This document shows positions 7,633 to 15,142 of a DNA stretch of 64,000 nucleotides, one piece after another. The stretch's first letter is position 1. Each line of letters opens with the position of its first letter. Under the pieces are notes generated by a model, which ran no database searches, was not told the origin of the DNA, and saw nothing but the letters and a program-made list of their open reading frames with translations. A program made the position numbers and the translations under genes. The DNA is taken from positions 1 to 64,000 of the forward strand of contig DJVB01000008.1 of the NCBI GenBank assembly GCA_002440745.1, read 5' to 3'. This DNA is from Bacteroidales bacterium UBA6267 (GTDB lineage Bacteria; Bacteroidota; Bacteroidia; Bacteroidales; UBA1556).

Positions 7633-9138
7633 TTAGCCACAGTAGAAATGTTTTTTCACCAGCTGAGCCATCAAGTTTGGATCTTTTTCCACTTGAGTTC
7701 TCAAATCATTATCATTAAATGATTGCAAGTTTTTGATTATCTGATGGATAATATCTTCCGTAAAGACGCCTTCAGCTAAATAATACGCTTTTGCTTCATC
7801 TAATTTCAATGAAGATTTATAGCATGAGTCGGGCAATACTTCTAAATTTTTAACGCGGTCTTTATGTTCGTCATCATGGATATTGATGTCAACATAAGTC
7901 TTTTTGGCAAGCTCAAGAGCGTCAGGCATGGTTAATCCGATGCGCGCCGCAACAGTCAATCCTGCAATTAAAAGGTAGATATAAGCTGAGCCGTCAGGAC
8001 AGCGAAATTCTACAGTTTGCTTGGAGCTAAAGTCTGTGATAGCTCCCGATTCTAATGGATTAACGATAGCAGCCATATTGGTTTTTCCGGACCAGCCAAG
8101 CGGAACTCGAACTAAAGTGGAGCGATTGCGGTCGCCCCAGCAGATTGTTGTAGGAGCTTCTTGATGGGGAACCAAACGGAAATAGGAGGTAGGGTTGGTG
8201 TTTCCAAAAGCGGTGAGTGATGGAGCAAGTTTTAAGTAACCTGCAATCAGTTTGTGAGCAGTTTCTGTCAGCTTTCCATCTTCAACAAGCACGTTTTTTC
8301 CATCTTTCATCAGTCGAGTGTGGATATGTAAACCGCTTCCGGCTTTTCCTACAGTGATTTTCGGGGCAAATGTGATGGTGTATCCGTATTCATAAGCCAA
8401 TTTCCGAACAATCCATTTGGCGATAATCAATTGATTTGCTGCATCTTCAATGGGAACAGGAAGAAATTCAATCTCATTTTGCTCGTAGTTTTTCCCGTCT
8501 TGAGTGAAATTTCCAACCTCAGAATGACCATATTTGATTTTTCCACCGCAACTTGCAATGAGTTGCATCGCTTCTTTGCGAAAATTTCCGGTTTTGTTAA
8601 ATGGCCCTGACTCGTGGTAACCACGTTGATCTACAGCAGGATATAGCTCATCTTCGTCAGTGATAATATAAAATTCTAATTCCCCCATCACCTCAAAATC
8701 CATCCCGGTAGCCTTTTTCAAAGCTACATTTGCTTTGTGTAGAATATATTCCGGACTGCTTTCAAGGGGTTGGCCTTCTTTGTTGAAAAAACTGCACATA
8801 AACCCAAGAGTTGGCAATTCGTTGAACGGATTTACGAAAGCTGTACGATATTTTGGAATAACATATAAATCGCTCTCACCGGCCTTAATATGCGAAAACA
8901 AACTGCTTCCGTCAACTCTTTCACCACAACTTAAAATGGAGTCGAGATGCGCTAAGTTATTGATCACAAAATTCAGTGTTTTTAGTCGGCCATCTTGTGC
9001 AACATAATGAAAATTAATGAGTTTAATGTCGTTATCAATCACATAACGGACGATGTCGGCTTTAGTAAAAAGCTCACAAGGTTTTTCAAAATATTTTACA
9101 ATTGGATTAGGGCTAAGTTGAAATATACTCTTGTCCAT
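7633..9138 (-). CDS. glnA: Glutamine synthetase (type I fold)
   Basis: About 501 residues. ATP-dependent amidation of glutamate by ammonia. The beta-grasp N-terminal domain is followed by the catalytic barrel with ELEFYI (metal-binding Glu), HSEVG, NEIEF, GSGLHIHTRL (the His flap), and the NRSTLVRVP nucleotide/substrate motif. The ATG at 9138 is preferred over an in-frame ATG at 9180 because an exact -7 promoter motif (9159-9166) lies between them, so a transcript from it could not include the upstream ATG. No adenylylation-loop signature is evident to me. It is a GlnA-like form common in Bacteroidota; an exact subtype needs a tree. Confidence 0.88.
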   Translation of the reverse strand: MDKSIFQLSPNPIVKYFEKPCELFTKADIVRYVIDNDIKLINFHYVAQDGRLKTLNFVINNLAHLDSILSCGERVDGSSLFSHIKAGESDLYVIPKYRTAFVNPFNELPTLGFMCSFFNKEGQPLESSPEYILHKANVALKKATGMDFEVMGELEFYIITDEDELYPAVDQRGYHESGPFNKTGNFRKEAMQLIASCGGKIKYGHSEVGNFTQDGKNYEQNEIEFLPVPIEDAANQLIIAKWIVRKLAYEYGYTITFAPKITVGKAGSGLHIHTRLMKDGKNVLVEDGKLTETAHKLIAGYLKLAPSLTAFGNTNPTSYFRLVPHQEAPTTICWGDRNRSTLVRVPLGWSGKTNMAAIVNPLESGAITDFSSKQTVEFRCPDGSAYIYLLIAGLTVAARIGLTMPDALELAKKTYVDINIHDDEHKDRVKNLEVLPDSCYKSSLKLDEAKAYYLAEGVFTEDIIHQIIKNLQSFNDNDLRTQVEKDPNLMAQLVKKHFYCG

Positions 9139-9158
9139 ATTCAGAAATTTATAGGTTA

Positions 9159-9166
9159 CAAACTTA
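9159..9166 (-). promoter_or_regulatory. Putative -7 promoter of glnA (TAAGTTTG)
   Basis: Exact TAnnTTTG match on the minus strand, 20 nt before the ATG at 9138 and downstream of the alternative ATG at 9180. It therefore decides the start site if it is used. Confidence 0.5.
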
Positions 9167-9315
9167 TTAAAGACGTTCATCGGAGAATAAACCCTACAAA
9201 CAAATCTTTAACGGAAAAACTATTGTTAATCGTGTAGCGAAGTAAAGAAATTTTTAAAAACCTATTATAGCTTTTGGCTGAAATTTCAGTTAATTTGCAA
9301 TGAAAATTATCAATA

Positions 9316-10440
9316 ATGCGGATAGCGGTAAATACCAGATTATTACTTAAAAACAGGCTTGAAGGAATCGGGCGGTTTTCGTTGGAGATACTTAGTCGCG
9401 TGGCAAAAAGTCATCCCGAACATGAGTTTATCTTTATTTTTGACAGGCCTTACGACGAGAAATTTATTTTTTCTAAGAACATCATTCCGGTTGTAATCGG
9501 CCCTCAGGCGCGGCATCCTTTCCTTTTTATAATTTGGTTTGAGATTTCAGTTTTGCGGGTATTAAAAAAATACCGAGCTGATGTTTTTCTATCGCCTGAT
9601 GGATTTTTGTCGTTGCGAGCAAAACTTCCGCAAATTGCTGTAATTCACGATATTAATTTTGAACATTATCCAAAGGATTTGCCACCTTTGGTGCTTTGGT
9701 ACTATAAAACTTTCTTTCCCCGATTTGTTCGTAAAGCCACTCAAATTGTGACTGTTTCGGAGTTTTCGAAAACCGATTTGATACAAACCTATCAAACTAA
9801 AGCCGATAAAGTGAATATAGTTTATAATGGTGTAAAAACCAATTATTCACCTATTGAAGATGCTATGAAGCAGGAGGTTAAAAGAATTAACACCTCGGAT
9901 TGTGATTATTTTTTATATGTTGGAGCTTTACATCCACGAAAAAATTTGGTAAATCTTTTTAAGTCTTTTGATATTTATAAAGAGCGATGGAAAACCTCAA
10001 CCAAATTAGTTGTCGTTGGCAATAAAATGTGGTGGACAAAGAGCATTCAGGAAGGTTATGAGCAAATGACTTACAAGGATGAGGTGGTTTTTATTCCACA
10101 TCAGAGCACCAAGGAGTTGCGGAAGATTTATGGTGCTGCCACAGCCTTAGTTTATATCAGCTATTTTGAAGGGTTTGGCATTCCAATTATTGAGAGTTTT
10201 GCTTGTGGGACGCCTGTAATTACGAGTAATGTGACGTCGATGCCTGAGGTTGCCGGAGATGCAGCAATCATAGTTGACCCTTTCAATATCGATCAAATTG
10301 TGGAGTCGCTTCGGGAAATTGAAATAGATTCTAAACTTCGCAATGAGTTGATTGATAGGGGATATGCTCGATGTAAGCTTTTTAATTGGGATAATTCAGC
10401 CGTGCAGATGTGGAAAGTTTTGGAGGGGATTCTGAAGTAA
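9316..10440 (+). CDS. GT4-family glycosyltransferase (GT-B fold)
   Basis: 374 residues. The N-terminal Rossmann half begins MRIAVNTRLLLKNRLEGIGRF with the Gly-rich acceptor loop; the C-terminal half has FLYVGALHPRKNL (strand and Arg/Lys that bind the sugar-nucleotide phosphate) and the EX7E signature EGFGIPIIESFACGTPVI, with the two Glu residues eight apart. These are retaining enzymes that transfer a sugar or mannose-type residue from a nucleotide sugar in the cytosol, typically for polysaccharide synthesis. It stands alone, so the glycan made is unknown. A 12-bp palindrome (CTGAAATTTCAG, 9278-9289) lies just upstream; it may be chance. Confidence 0.85.
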   Translation: MRIAVNTRLLLKNRLEGIGRFSLEILSRVAKSHPEHEFIFIFDRPYDEKFIFSKNIIPVVIGPQARHPFLFIIWFEISVLRVLKKYRADVFLSPDGFLSLRAKLPQIAVIHDINFEHYPKDLPPLVLWYYKTFFPRFVRKATQIVTVSEFSKTDLIQTYQTKADKVNIVYNGVKTNYSPIEDAMKQEVKRINTSDCDYFLYVGALHPRKNLVNLFKSFDIYKERWKTSTKLVVVGNKMWWTKSIQEGYEQMTYKDEVVFIPHQSTKELRKIYGAATALVYISYFEGFGIPIIESFACGTPVITSNVTSMPEVAGDAAIIVDPFNIDQIVESLREIEIDSKLRNELIDRGYARCKLFNWDNSAVQMWKVLEGILK

Positions 10441-10459
10441 ATTTTATTAAAAAATAAAA

Positions 10460-10502
10460 GCCGAATGTGCATAAAAGGCAATAACATTTTATGACATTCG
10501 GC
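10460..10502 (-). terminator. Bidirectional intrinsic terminator between convergent genes
   Basis: GCCGAATGT (10460-10468) and CATAAAA (10470-10476) pair with TTTTATG (10487-10493) and ACATTCGGC (10494-10502): a 16-bp stem with one bulged G and a 10-nt loop. On the minus strand it is followed by a T-rich run, so it mainly terminates the flavoprotein gene; it also follows the GT4 gene on the other strand. Confidence 0.8.
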
Positions 10503-10543
10503 ATTTCTACCGGTTATCTAATTGCAATTCTTAACTAACTGTA

Positions 10544-11914
10544 CTAAACTAAACTTAAGCAATTACACATAATTTTTTGTGCAGCATCCTCTGCAGCTTT
10601 AATCAAAGGATAGCCTGCAGGCGAGGCAGTTAGCAAAGGGTGAGTGCCGATTTGAGCGGTTAGTAGCGCATTTATCGACATTCGATTCTGAATGATGATT
10701 CCAATAATATTGGTTAGTTCGCCAACCGACAAACCACCAAATACTTCACCTCCTAAGATTACGCCGGATTCTTTTCCGACAATGAGTTTAATAAATTGTT
10801 TATGCGTGTCTTTAAGGGTTCCCGGGTGGCGGTCGATTCCTTCAAAGACTCCGGTTACGATATCAAAGCCCTCGGCGCGTGCAATGGTTTCGGTCAATCC
10901 GGCTACACCAAAACCTGTGTTTCCAATGGCTGTTGAGAATATGGAAATGGTTCCGCTGAAGGTCTTTATGGCGCTTAGTTTAAACAAATTCATTCCTGCA
11001 ATTCTTGCCTCGGCACAAGCTGTGGAGGCTAACATAATTCGCGATTGCTTCCGAGTGACAAAGTCTCTTTTTTCGGCACAATCACCTACTGCGAAAATGT
11101 TTGGATCGACTGTTCGCATATATTCATCTACTTTTATGAAGCCATCTGTTGTCAGACTTATACAAGATTTCTTTGCCAATTCCGTATTTGGGGCATATCC
11201 TAAGCAAAGAATTACTGCATCAGCGTCCAAAATTTGACCGTCATTTAGAATCACTGATTCCACTTTTTCTTTTCCATGAATTGCTTTAACACTTTGATTA
11301 GTAATAACATGAACACCTCTTTCCTTTAGGATCATTTCTGCTCTGACTGAGATATCGGAGTCAAATGCAAGACCCAAAATATGAGGTAGTTTTTCGATTA
11401 GAGTAACTTCCTTGCCCGCTTTATTCAGTTCGTCTGAAATTTCAACGCCAATAAAGCCACCCCCAATAGTAACAATCCTCTTCAAATCTTTCAACTGATT
11501 TTGCATTGTGTCCAAATAGTCTTTATGCTTTGGCACAGTGAAAACATTCTTTAAATCTTTGCCAACTAACCAGTTAGGAACTTGTGGCAGAGAGCCGGTC
11601 CCCATAACTAATTTGTCGAATTTGATGGTTTCTCCATCTCGTAGCTCAACGGATTTGTTGTCGCAATCAATTTTTTCGACTTCATTATGAATCACATTTA
11701 TATTCCCCGCGCTAAAGGCTTTTTCGGCAGGTAATAAATTGTTTTCAGTTGACCCTACTGATCCGAAAATATATGGAATTCCGCAAGGAATCAAAGTTTT
11801 GGGTGCCATGGTGACTACCGTAAAATCTTTATCAGGATAAACCCTTTTTCCGGTTGTAGCTGCTACTAATCCTGCAGCGCTGCTACCAATAATTAATACA
11901 TCTGTTTTAATCAT
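10544..11914 (-). CDS. CoA-disulfide reductase / NADH oxidase-like FAD flavoprotein
   Basis: 456 residues, two-dinucleotide-binding-domain family. FAD-binding GSSAAG motif (residues 10-15), active-site PCGIPY with Cys at about residue 44 (the single redox cysteine of CoA-disulfide reductases and NADH oxidases), NAD(P)-binding GGGFIG (about 151-156), the second FAD motif FAVGDCAE, and a C-terminal dimerisation domain (about 330-456). The family reduces CoA disulfide, per/polysulfide or oxygen using NAD(P)H. The preceding gene ends 42 nt upstream and encodes an unclassified helical protein; an FNR-type regulator is divergent. A role in thiol or oxygen stress is inferred; the exact substrate is not readable from the sequence. 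Confidence 0.85.
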   Translation of the reverse strand: MIKTDVLIIGSSAAGLVAATTGKRVYPDKDFTVVTMAPKTLIPCGIPYIFGSVGSTENNLLPAEKAFSAGNINVIHNEVEKIDCDNKSVELRDGETIKFDKLVMGTGSLPQVPNWLVGKDLKNVFTVPKHKDYLDTMQNQLKDLKRIVTIGGGFIGVEISDELNKAGKEVTLIEKLPHILGLAFDSDISVRAEMILKERGVHVITNQSVKAIHGKEKVESVILNDGQILDADAVILCLGYAPNTELAKKSCISLTTDGFIKVDEYMRTVDPNIFAVGDCAEKRDFVTRKQSRIMLASTACAEARIAGMNLFKLSAIKTFSGTISIFSTAIGNTGFGVAGLTETIARAEGFDIVTGVFEGIDRHPGTLKDTHKQFIKLIVGKESGVILGGEVFGGLSVGELTNIIGIIIQNRMSINALLTAQIGTHPLLTASPAGYPLIKAAEDAAQKIMCNCLSLV

Positions 11915-11956
11915 TTCTAATAATTTATTAAGTTTAAAACCGCTTCTTGTTTTGAA

Positions 11957-12418
11957 TTACATATCTAACAAAAGCTGTGAATTTCTTACGAGTTTCTTTT
12001 CTTCCGATTGTATCAGATTTAGTAGATTGCAGAAAATGTCTGCCCCTCCCGAACAATCTGTTTCTTGGGCGATAATGGTTAAAAAATCTATCAAACATTC
12101 ATCGTAGTGCATTGCAATTTCGATGACATCATCTACCGTCAAAGGTGCAGTCGTAAAATGAGTCTTTGAGCAATGGCAAAAAATGTTTGAAGGAAGGTTA
12201 GGAACAATGTTCAGCCATTTGTTCAGTATTTTGTCTTGCGTTTCGTGTAGATATTCGGTTAGATGTTTAGAATTGTTATCTTCTTGATTTCTAAGATATT
12301 CTAACATCATCACTGTTCTTTCGTTGATGGCGTTTTCTTTCAGAGATTCATAGTATTGACCTAATCCCCCGTGAAACTCCTGCAAATCTTGCAAAATTTG
12401 TTTTATTGACTTTTTCAT
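11957..12418 (-). CDS. Four-helix-bundle-like protein of unknown function, Cys/His-rich
   Basis: About 153 residues from the ATG at 12418; an upstream in-frame start at 12463 adds only a non-homologous-looking 15 residues. Predicted all-alpha, with acidic and His residues spaced along helices (RNQEDNNSKHLTEYLHE; VIEIAMHYDECLIDF), reminiscent of ferritin-like or rubrerythrin-like bundles, but without a full ExxH pair. A central loop holds FCHCSK and a later loop DCSGG...FC, so metal or cluster binding is possible. It is followed after 42 nt by the CoA-disulfide-reductase-like gene and faces an FNR-type regulator. I do not recognise the family and assign no function. Confidence 0.65.
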   Translation of the reverse strand: MKKSIKQILQDLQEFHGGLGQYYESLKENAINERTVMMLEYLRNQEDNNSKHLTEYLHETQDKILNKWLNIVPNLPSNIFCHCSKTHFTTAPLTVDDVIEIAMHYDECLIDFLTIIAQETDCSGGADIFCNLLNLIQSEEKKLVRNSQLLLDM

Positions 12419-12548
12419 CTCAATGGTATTAAAATTCTGCCTTAAAAGTACGATTGACTTCAATTCACGAGTTGTCGATAGCCTTGATTTGTGCGATATC
12501 TTTATTTAAGAGTACTTTAATCCATCATTGCAGATTAACAAAGTTTTT

Positions 12549-12564
12549 ATTGTTAAACGACAAT
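12549..12564. promoter_or_regulatory. FNR/CRP-box-like dyad (ATTGT-N6-ACAAT; TTG-N8-CAA)
   Basis: A perfect 5-bp-arm palindrome. Read as TTGTT-AAAC-GACAA it has exactly the TTG-N8-CAA geometry of FNR-family operators (FNR consensus TTGAT-N4-ATCAA). It lies 131 nt upstream of the helical-protein ATG and about 270 nt upstream of the regulator ATG. Binding is inferred only. Confidence 0.4.
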
Positions 12565-12703
12565 TTGTTTTGAGAAGAAAAATCTAATCATTATAAAAAC
12601 AGTGAATTACAACTTTTTTTGGGTGATTCTTTGATGATCTGATTTTTATAAAAAGCGAAATTCCTAATGGAAGATTTTTGGAAAAACCTTTGTCAACTGA
12701 TAG

Positions 12704-12733
12704 TTTTTCGAGATTTCAATATTTTTTCGAGAT
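12704..12733. repeat. 11-nt direct repeat TTTTTCGAGAT with 19-nt period
   Basis: Identical copies at 12704-12714 and 12723-12733. A spacing of 19 nt places both on about the same helix face, the layout of a tandem regulator site. It lies about 100 nt upstream of the FNR-type gene. Confidence 0.4.
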
Positions 12734-12833
12734 GAAGTTTGCTACTTGTCAATTCAAGTCCTTAATAATCTTAACCTCACCGCTTTTATTTAATTGAAAA
12801 GCTTTGTAATTTAGCCCGATTAAACATGACATT

Positions 12834-13523
12834 ATGGATGATAAAATGTATCCTTTCCGCTGTATCGACTGTAGGTTTAAGGAGAATTGCATTATGAGTC
12901 TTGTTGGGAAAAGTACAAATACGTATAATCTTAATAATACTCAGATTCAGTATCTTAGGCGACAAACCTTATGCAAAGAAGGTGAATTTTCATCAAGTAT
13001 GAAACTCCTAATTGAGGGGCTTGCCATGGTCTTGATAGAAGGCCCAGACAAGAAGAATATAATTGTAAACATCTTAAAACCAGGTGATTTCTTGGGATTT
13101 TCGGCTATCTGTGGCGAAGACACCTTTTCATTTTCAGCAATTGCACTAACCGATACTTTAGTTTGCTCAATTGGCCGTACTGAAATTGTCAATCTAATTC
13201 GCACCGATGGCGATTTTGCCTTCAATCTGGCTCAATGGTATTGTAAATCTTATAAGATTTTGTTTAATAAGCTTAAAGTTAATGGGTTTAGAAATTTACA
13301 AGGGCGCTTAGCCGACACCATTTTAACCCTTGACAATTATTCCGATTATAATATCTATAAGTACTTGACAAGAAAAGATATAGCCGATTTTGCGGGAATG
13401 CCCATGGAAAGTGCGGTGAGAATTCTTTCTGAGTTTAACGAAAACAAGCTTATCCGTCTTGAGGGAAAAAGCATCGAGATTTTGGATCGTAAACGCTTGG
13501 AAATCATTAAAAAGAATGGATAA
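12834..13523 (+). CDS. Crp/Fnr-family transcriptional regulator with FNR-type [4Fe-4S] cysteines
   Basis: 229 residues. Cys10-X2-Cys13-X5-Cys19 has the same spacing as the three N-terminal cluster ligands of E. coli FNR (Cys20, 23, 29). Cys111, in ALTDTLVCSIG, aligns with FNR Cys122 (ETSMVCEIP), giving all four ligands. Residues about 40-125 form the cyclic-nucleotide-binding-like beta roll, then a dimer helix and a winged HTH (LTRKDIADFAGMPMESAVRIL) whose recognition helix keeps the E...R pair of the family. FNR proteins lose DNA binding when oxygen destroys the cluster. The divergent genes encode a CoA-disulfide-reductase-like flavoprotein and a helical protein, the likely targets. Cluster binding is inferred from alignment by eye. 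Confidence 0.85.
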   Translation: MDDKMYPFRCIDCRFKENCIMSLVGKSTNTYNLNNTQIQYLRRQTLCKEGEFSSSMKLLIEGLAMVLIEGPDKKNIIVNILKPGDFLGFSAICGEDTFSFSAIALTDTLVCSIGRTEIVNLIRTDGDFAFNLAQWYCKSYKILFNKLKVNGFRNLQGRLADTILTLDNYSDYNIYKYLTRKDIADFAGMPMESAVRILSEFNENKLIRLEGKSIEILDRKRLEIIKKNG

Positions 13524-13550
13524 GGATGGTCTTTTTTATCTGAGGGAATT

Positions 13551-14024
13551 TCACCTATGATGATAAGGTTCATTATTCAAAATCGAAAAAGCGCGATAGA
13601 GTTGTTCAACTAATAGAAGTCGTACCATTTGATGGGAAAAGGTCATCTTTGAAAGGCTTAAACGATTGGGAACCTGGGTATAAACTTCATTGCTAAAACC
13701 AAACGCTCCACCAATTACTAAGGTTAGCACTTTAAGACCTGCATTCATTTTTTTCTGAAGAAATACGCTAAAATCTTCCGAGCTAAACTCTTTCCCATTT
13801 TCGTCTAATAAAAAAACTTCTTCAGCCTGTCCAATATTGCGTAATATTTGTCGTCCTTCCTCTTCCTTTTGAAAATCAATTCCTTTCTTTCCAATGTTTT
13901 TAATGTCCTGAATAACAACTAATTCAACTGAAATATAATTCCTTACTCGGCCTAAATATTTATCTATAGCTTCCTTAAGCCAGGCCTCATCTGTTTTCCC
14001 AATGAAAATCAATTTCAGTTTCAT
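13551..14024 (-). CDS. rlmH: 23S rRNA (pseudouridine-1915-N3)-methyltransferase RlmH
   Basis: 157 residues, the exact family size. SPOUT-class knotted methyltransferase: the knot motif LTLVIGGAFGFSNEV and C-terminal LLVEQLYRAFSILNNEPYHH are diagnostic. It methylates pseudouridine 1915 in helix 69 of 23S rRNA in assembled 70S ribosomes using S-adenosylmethionine. It is convergent with the FNR-type regulator (27 nt between stops) and lies downstream of the argF terminator, so it probably has its own promoter in the short 14025-14121 gap; no exact -7 motif was seen there. Confidence 0.95.
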   Translation of the reverse strand: MKLKLIFIGKTDEAWLKEAIDKYLGRVRNYISVELVVIQDIKNIGKKGIDFQKEEEGRQILRNIGQAEEVFLLDENGKEFSSEDFSVFLQKKMNAGLKVLTLVIGGAFGFSNEVYTQVPNRLSLSKMTFSHQMVRLLLVEQLYRAFSILNNEPYHHR

Positions 14025-14050
14025 AAATTAAAAGTTGGTTTAAAAACAAA

Positions 14051-14104
14051 CCGGCTAACGGGAAGGGGAAAATTGAAGAATTTTCCAAAAACCCATTTAG
14101 CCGG
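14051..14104 (-). terminator. Nested-hairpin terminator downstream of argF
   Basis: Outer arms CCGGCTAA (14051-14058) and TTAGCCGG (14097-14104) enclose an independent perfect hairpin, GGAAAATT (14067-14074) and AATTTTCC (14079-14086) with a 4-nt loop. On the minus strand the outer stem is followed by TTTGTTTTTA. Unusually elaborate for an intrinsic terminator. Confidence 0.7.
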
Positions 14105-14121
14105 CTTTTTAATAGAAAATT

Positions 14122-15123
14122 TTAGCAGCCTAAAGTAGCCACCATCACAGCTTTGATTGTATGCAAACGATTTTCGGCTTCGTCAAAAACGATAGAGGCT
14201 TCCGATTCAAAAACTTCTTCGGTAACTTCCATAGATTCTATTCCGAATTTTTGAAAAATCTGCTCACCAACTTTAGTTTCTCTGTTGTGGAAAGCAGGCA
14301 GACAGTGCATGAATTTTACGTTTGGATTTCCTGTTACTTCCATAGCTGCTTTGTTAACTTGGTAAGGTTTCAACAAGTTGATGCGTTTTTCCCAAACTTC
14401 ATCAGGCTCACCCATAGATACCCAAACATCGGTATAAAGAAAATCGCAACCTTTAACGCCTTCTTCAACGTTGTCGGTAACAGTGATTTTTGCTCCGGTT
14501 TGAGCTGCTATTTCGCGGGCAATTGCCACAAGCTCATCGGTAGGCTGCACTTCTTTTGGGGCAACTGCACGAAAATCCATTCCCATTTTTGCTGCTCCAA
14601 TCATCAAACTATTGCCCATATTATTGCGGGCATCACCGAGATAGGCAAAACTAACTTGATGTAAAGGTTTGTCGCTATGTTCCATCATGGTGAGGAAGTC
14701 AGCTAAAATTTGTGTTGGATGAAATTCGTTGGTTAGTCCGTTCCAAACCGGTACACCGGCATATTTACCCAACTCTTCAACAATGTCCTGACCATATCCG
14801 CGATATTCGATGCCATCATACATGCGGCCTAAAACGCGGGCTGTGTCTTTCATCGATTCTTTGTTGCCTATTTGTGAACCGCTTGGTCCTAAATAAGTTA
14901 CATTACCACCTTGATCATGTACCGCTACTTCAAAAGCGCAACGTGTGCGGGTTGAAGCTTTTTCAAAAATCAAAGCAATGTTCTTGTTTTTTAATCTTTG
15001 TTGCTCAGTTCCACTGTATTTAGCTTTTTTCAAATCAGCAGAAAGGTCTAACAAAAATTTAATCTCTGCAGGAGTAAAATCCAACAGCTTTAGAAAATTC
15101 CGGTTTCTTAAATTGAATGCCAT
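14122..15123 (-). CDS. argF: Ornithine carbamoyltransferase
   Basis: 333 residues from the ATG at 15123, chosen because an AAGGAG Shine-Dalgarno sits 7 nt upstream and because MAFNLRNRNFLKLLDF is the canonical start. Carbamoyl-phosphate motif STRTRC, HPTQ (about 145-148) and ornithine-binding HCLPAFHNRET identify a true ornithine enzyme rather than the N-acetyl/N-succinyl-ornithine type used for biosynthesis in many Bacteroidota. The reaction interconverts ornithine plus carbamoyl phosphate with citrulline. It is second in an operon with carbamate kinase (19-nt gap), which implies the catabolic direction: citrulline to ornithine and carbamoyl phosphate. No arginine deiminase or antiporter gene is in the window. 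Confidence 0.92.
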   Translation of the reverse strand: MAFNLRNRNFLKLLDFTPAEIKFLLDLSADLKKAKYSGTEQQRLKNKNIALIFEKASTRTRCAFEVAVHDQGGNVTYLGPSGSQIGNKESMKDTARVLGRMYDGIEYRGYGQDIVEELGKYAGVPVWNGLTNEFHPTQILADFLTMMEHSDKPLHQVSFAYLGDARNNMGNSLMIGAAKMGMDFRAVAPKEVQPTDELVAIAREIAAQTGAKITVTDNVEEGVKGCDFLYTDVWVSMGEPDEVWEKRINLLKPYQVNKAAMEVTGNPNVKFMHCLPAFHNRETKVGEQIFQKFGIESMEVTEEVFESEASIVFDEAENRLHTIKAVMVATLGC

Positions 15124-15130
15124 AATTTGT

Positions 15131-15136
15131 CTCCTT
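15131..15136 (-). promoter_or_regulatory. Shine-Dalgarno AAGGAG for argF
   Basis: Minus-strand AAGGAG with 7-nt spacing to the argF ATG. Such a strong site is exceptional in this window, where other starts lack one, and it fixes the start codon. Confidence 0.7.
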
Positions 15137-15142
15137 ATTAAT

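Larger units (their letters stand above)
12419..12833. other. Divergent intergenic region with candidate regulatory sites
   Basis: 415 nt between the helical-protein gene and the FNR-type regulator gene. It holds an FNR-box-like dyad (12549-12564) and an 11-nt direct repeat (12704-12733). I see no convincing open frame and no exact TAnnTTTG motif correctly placed for either gene, so the promoters here may be activator-dependent. Confidence 0.6.

Noticed and set aside
9139..9180. Upstream ATG for glutamine synthetase
   Set aside because: A -7 promoter motif lies between the two ATGs, and the additional 14 residues do not resemble the family.
10692..11237. 181-residue + strand open frame opposite the flavoprotein gene
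   Set aside because: Antisense to conserved FAD/NAD motifs; composition rich in Pro and Ser without domain character.
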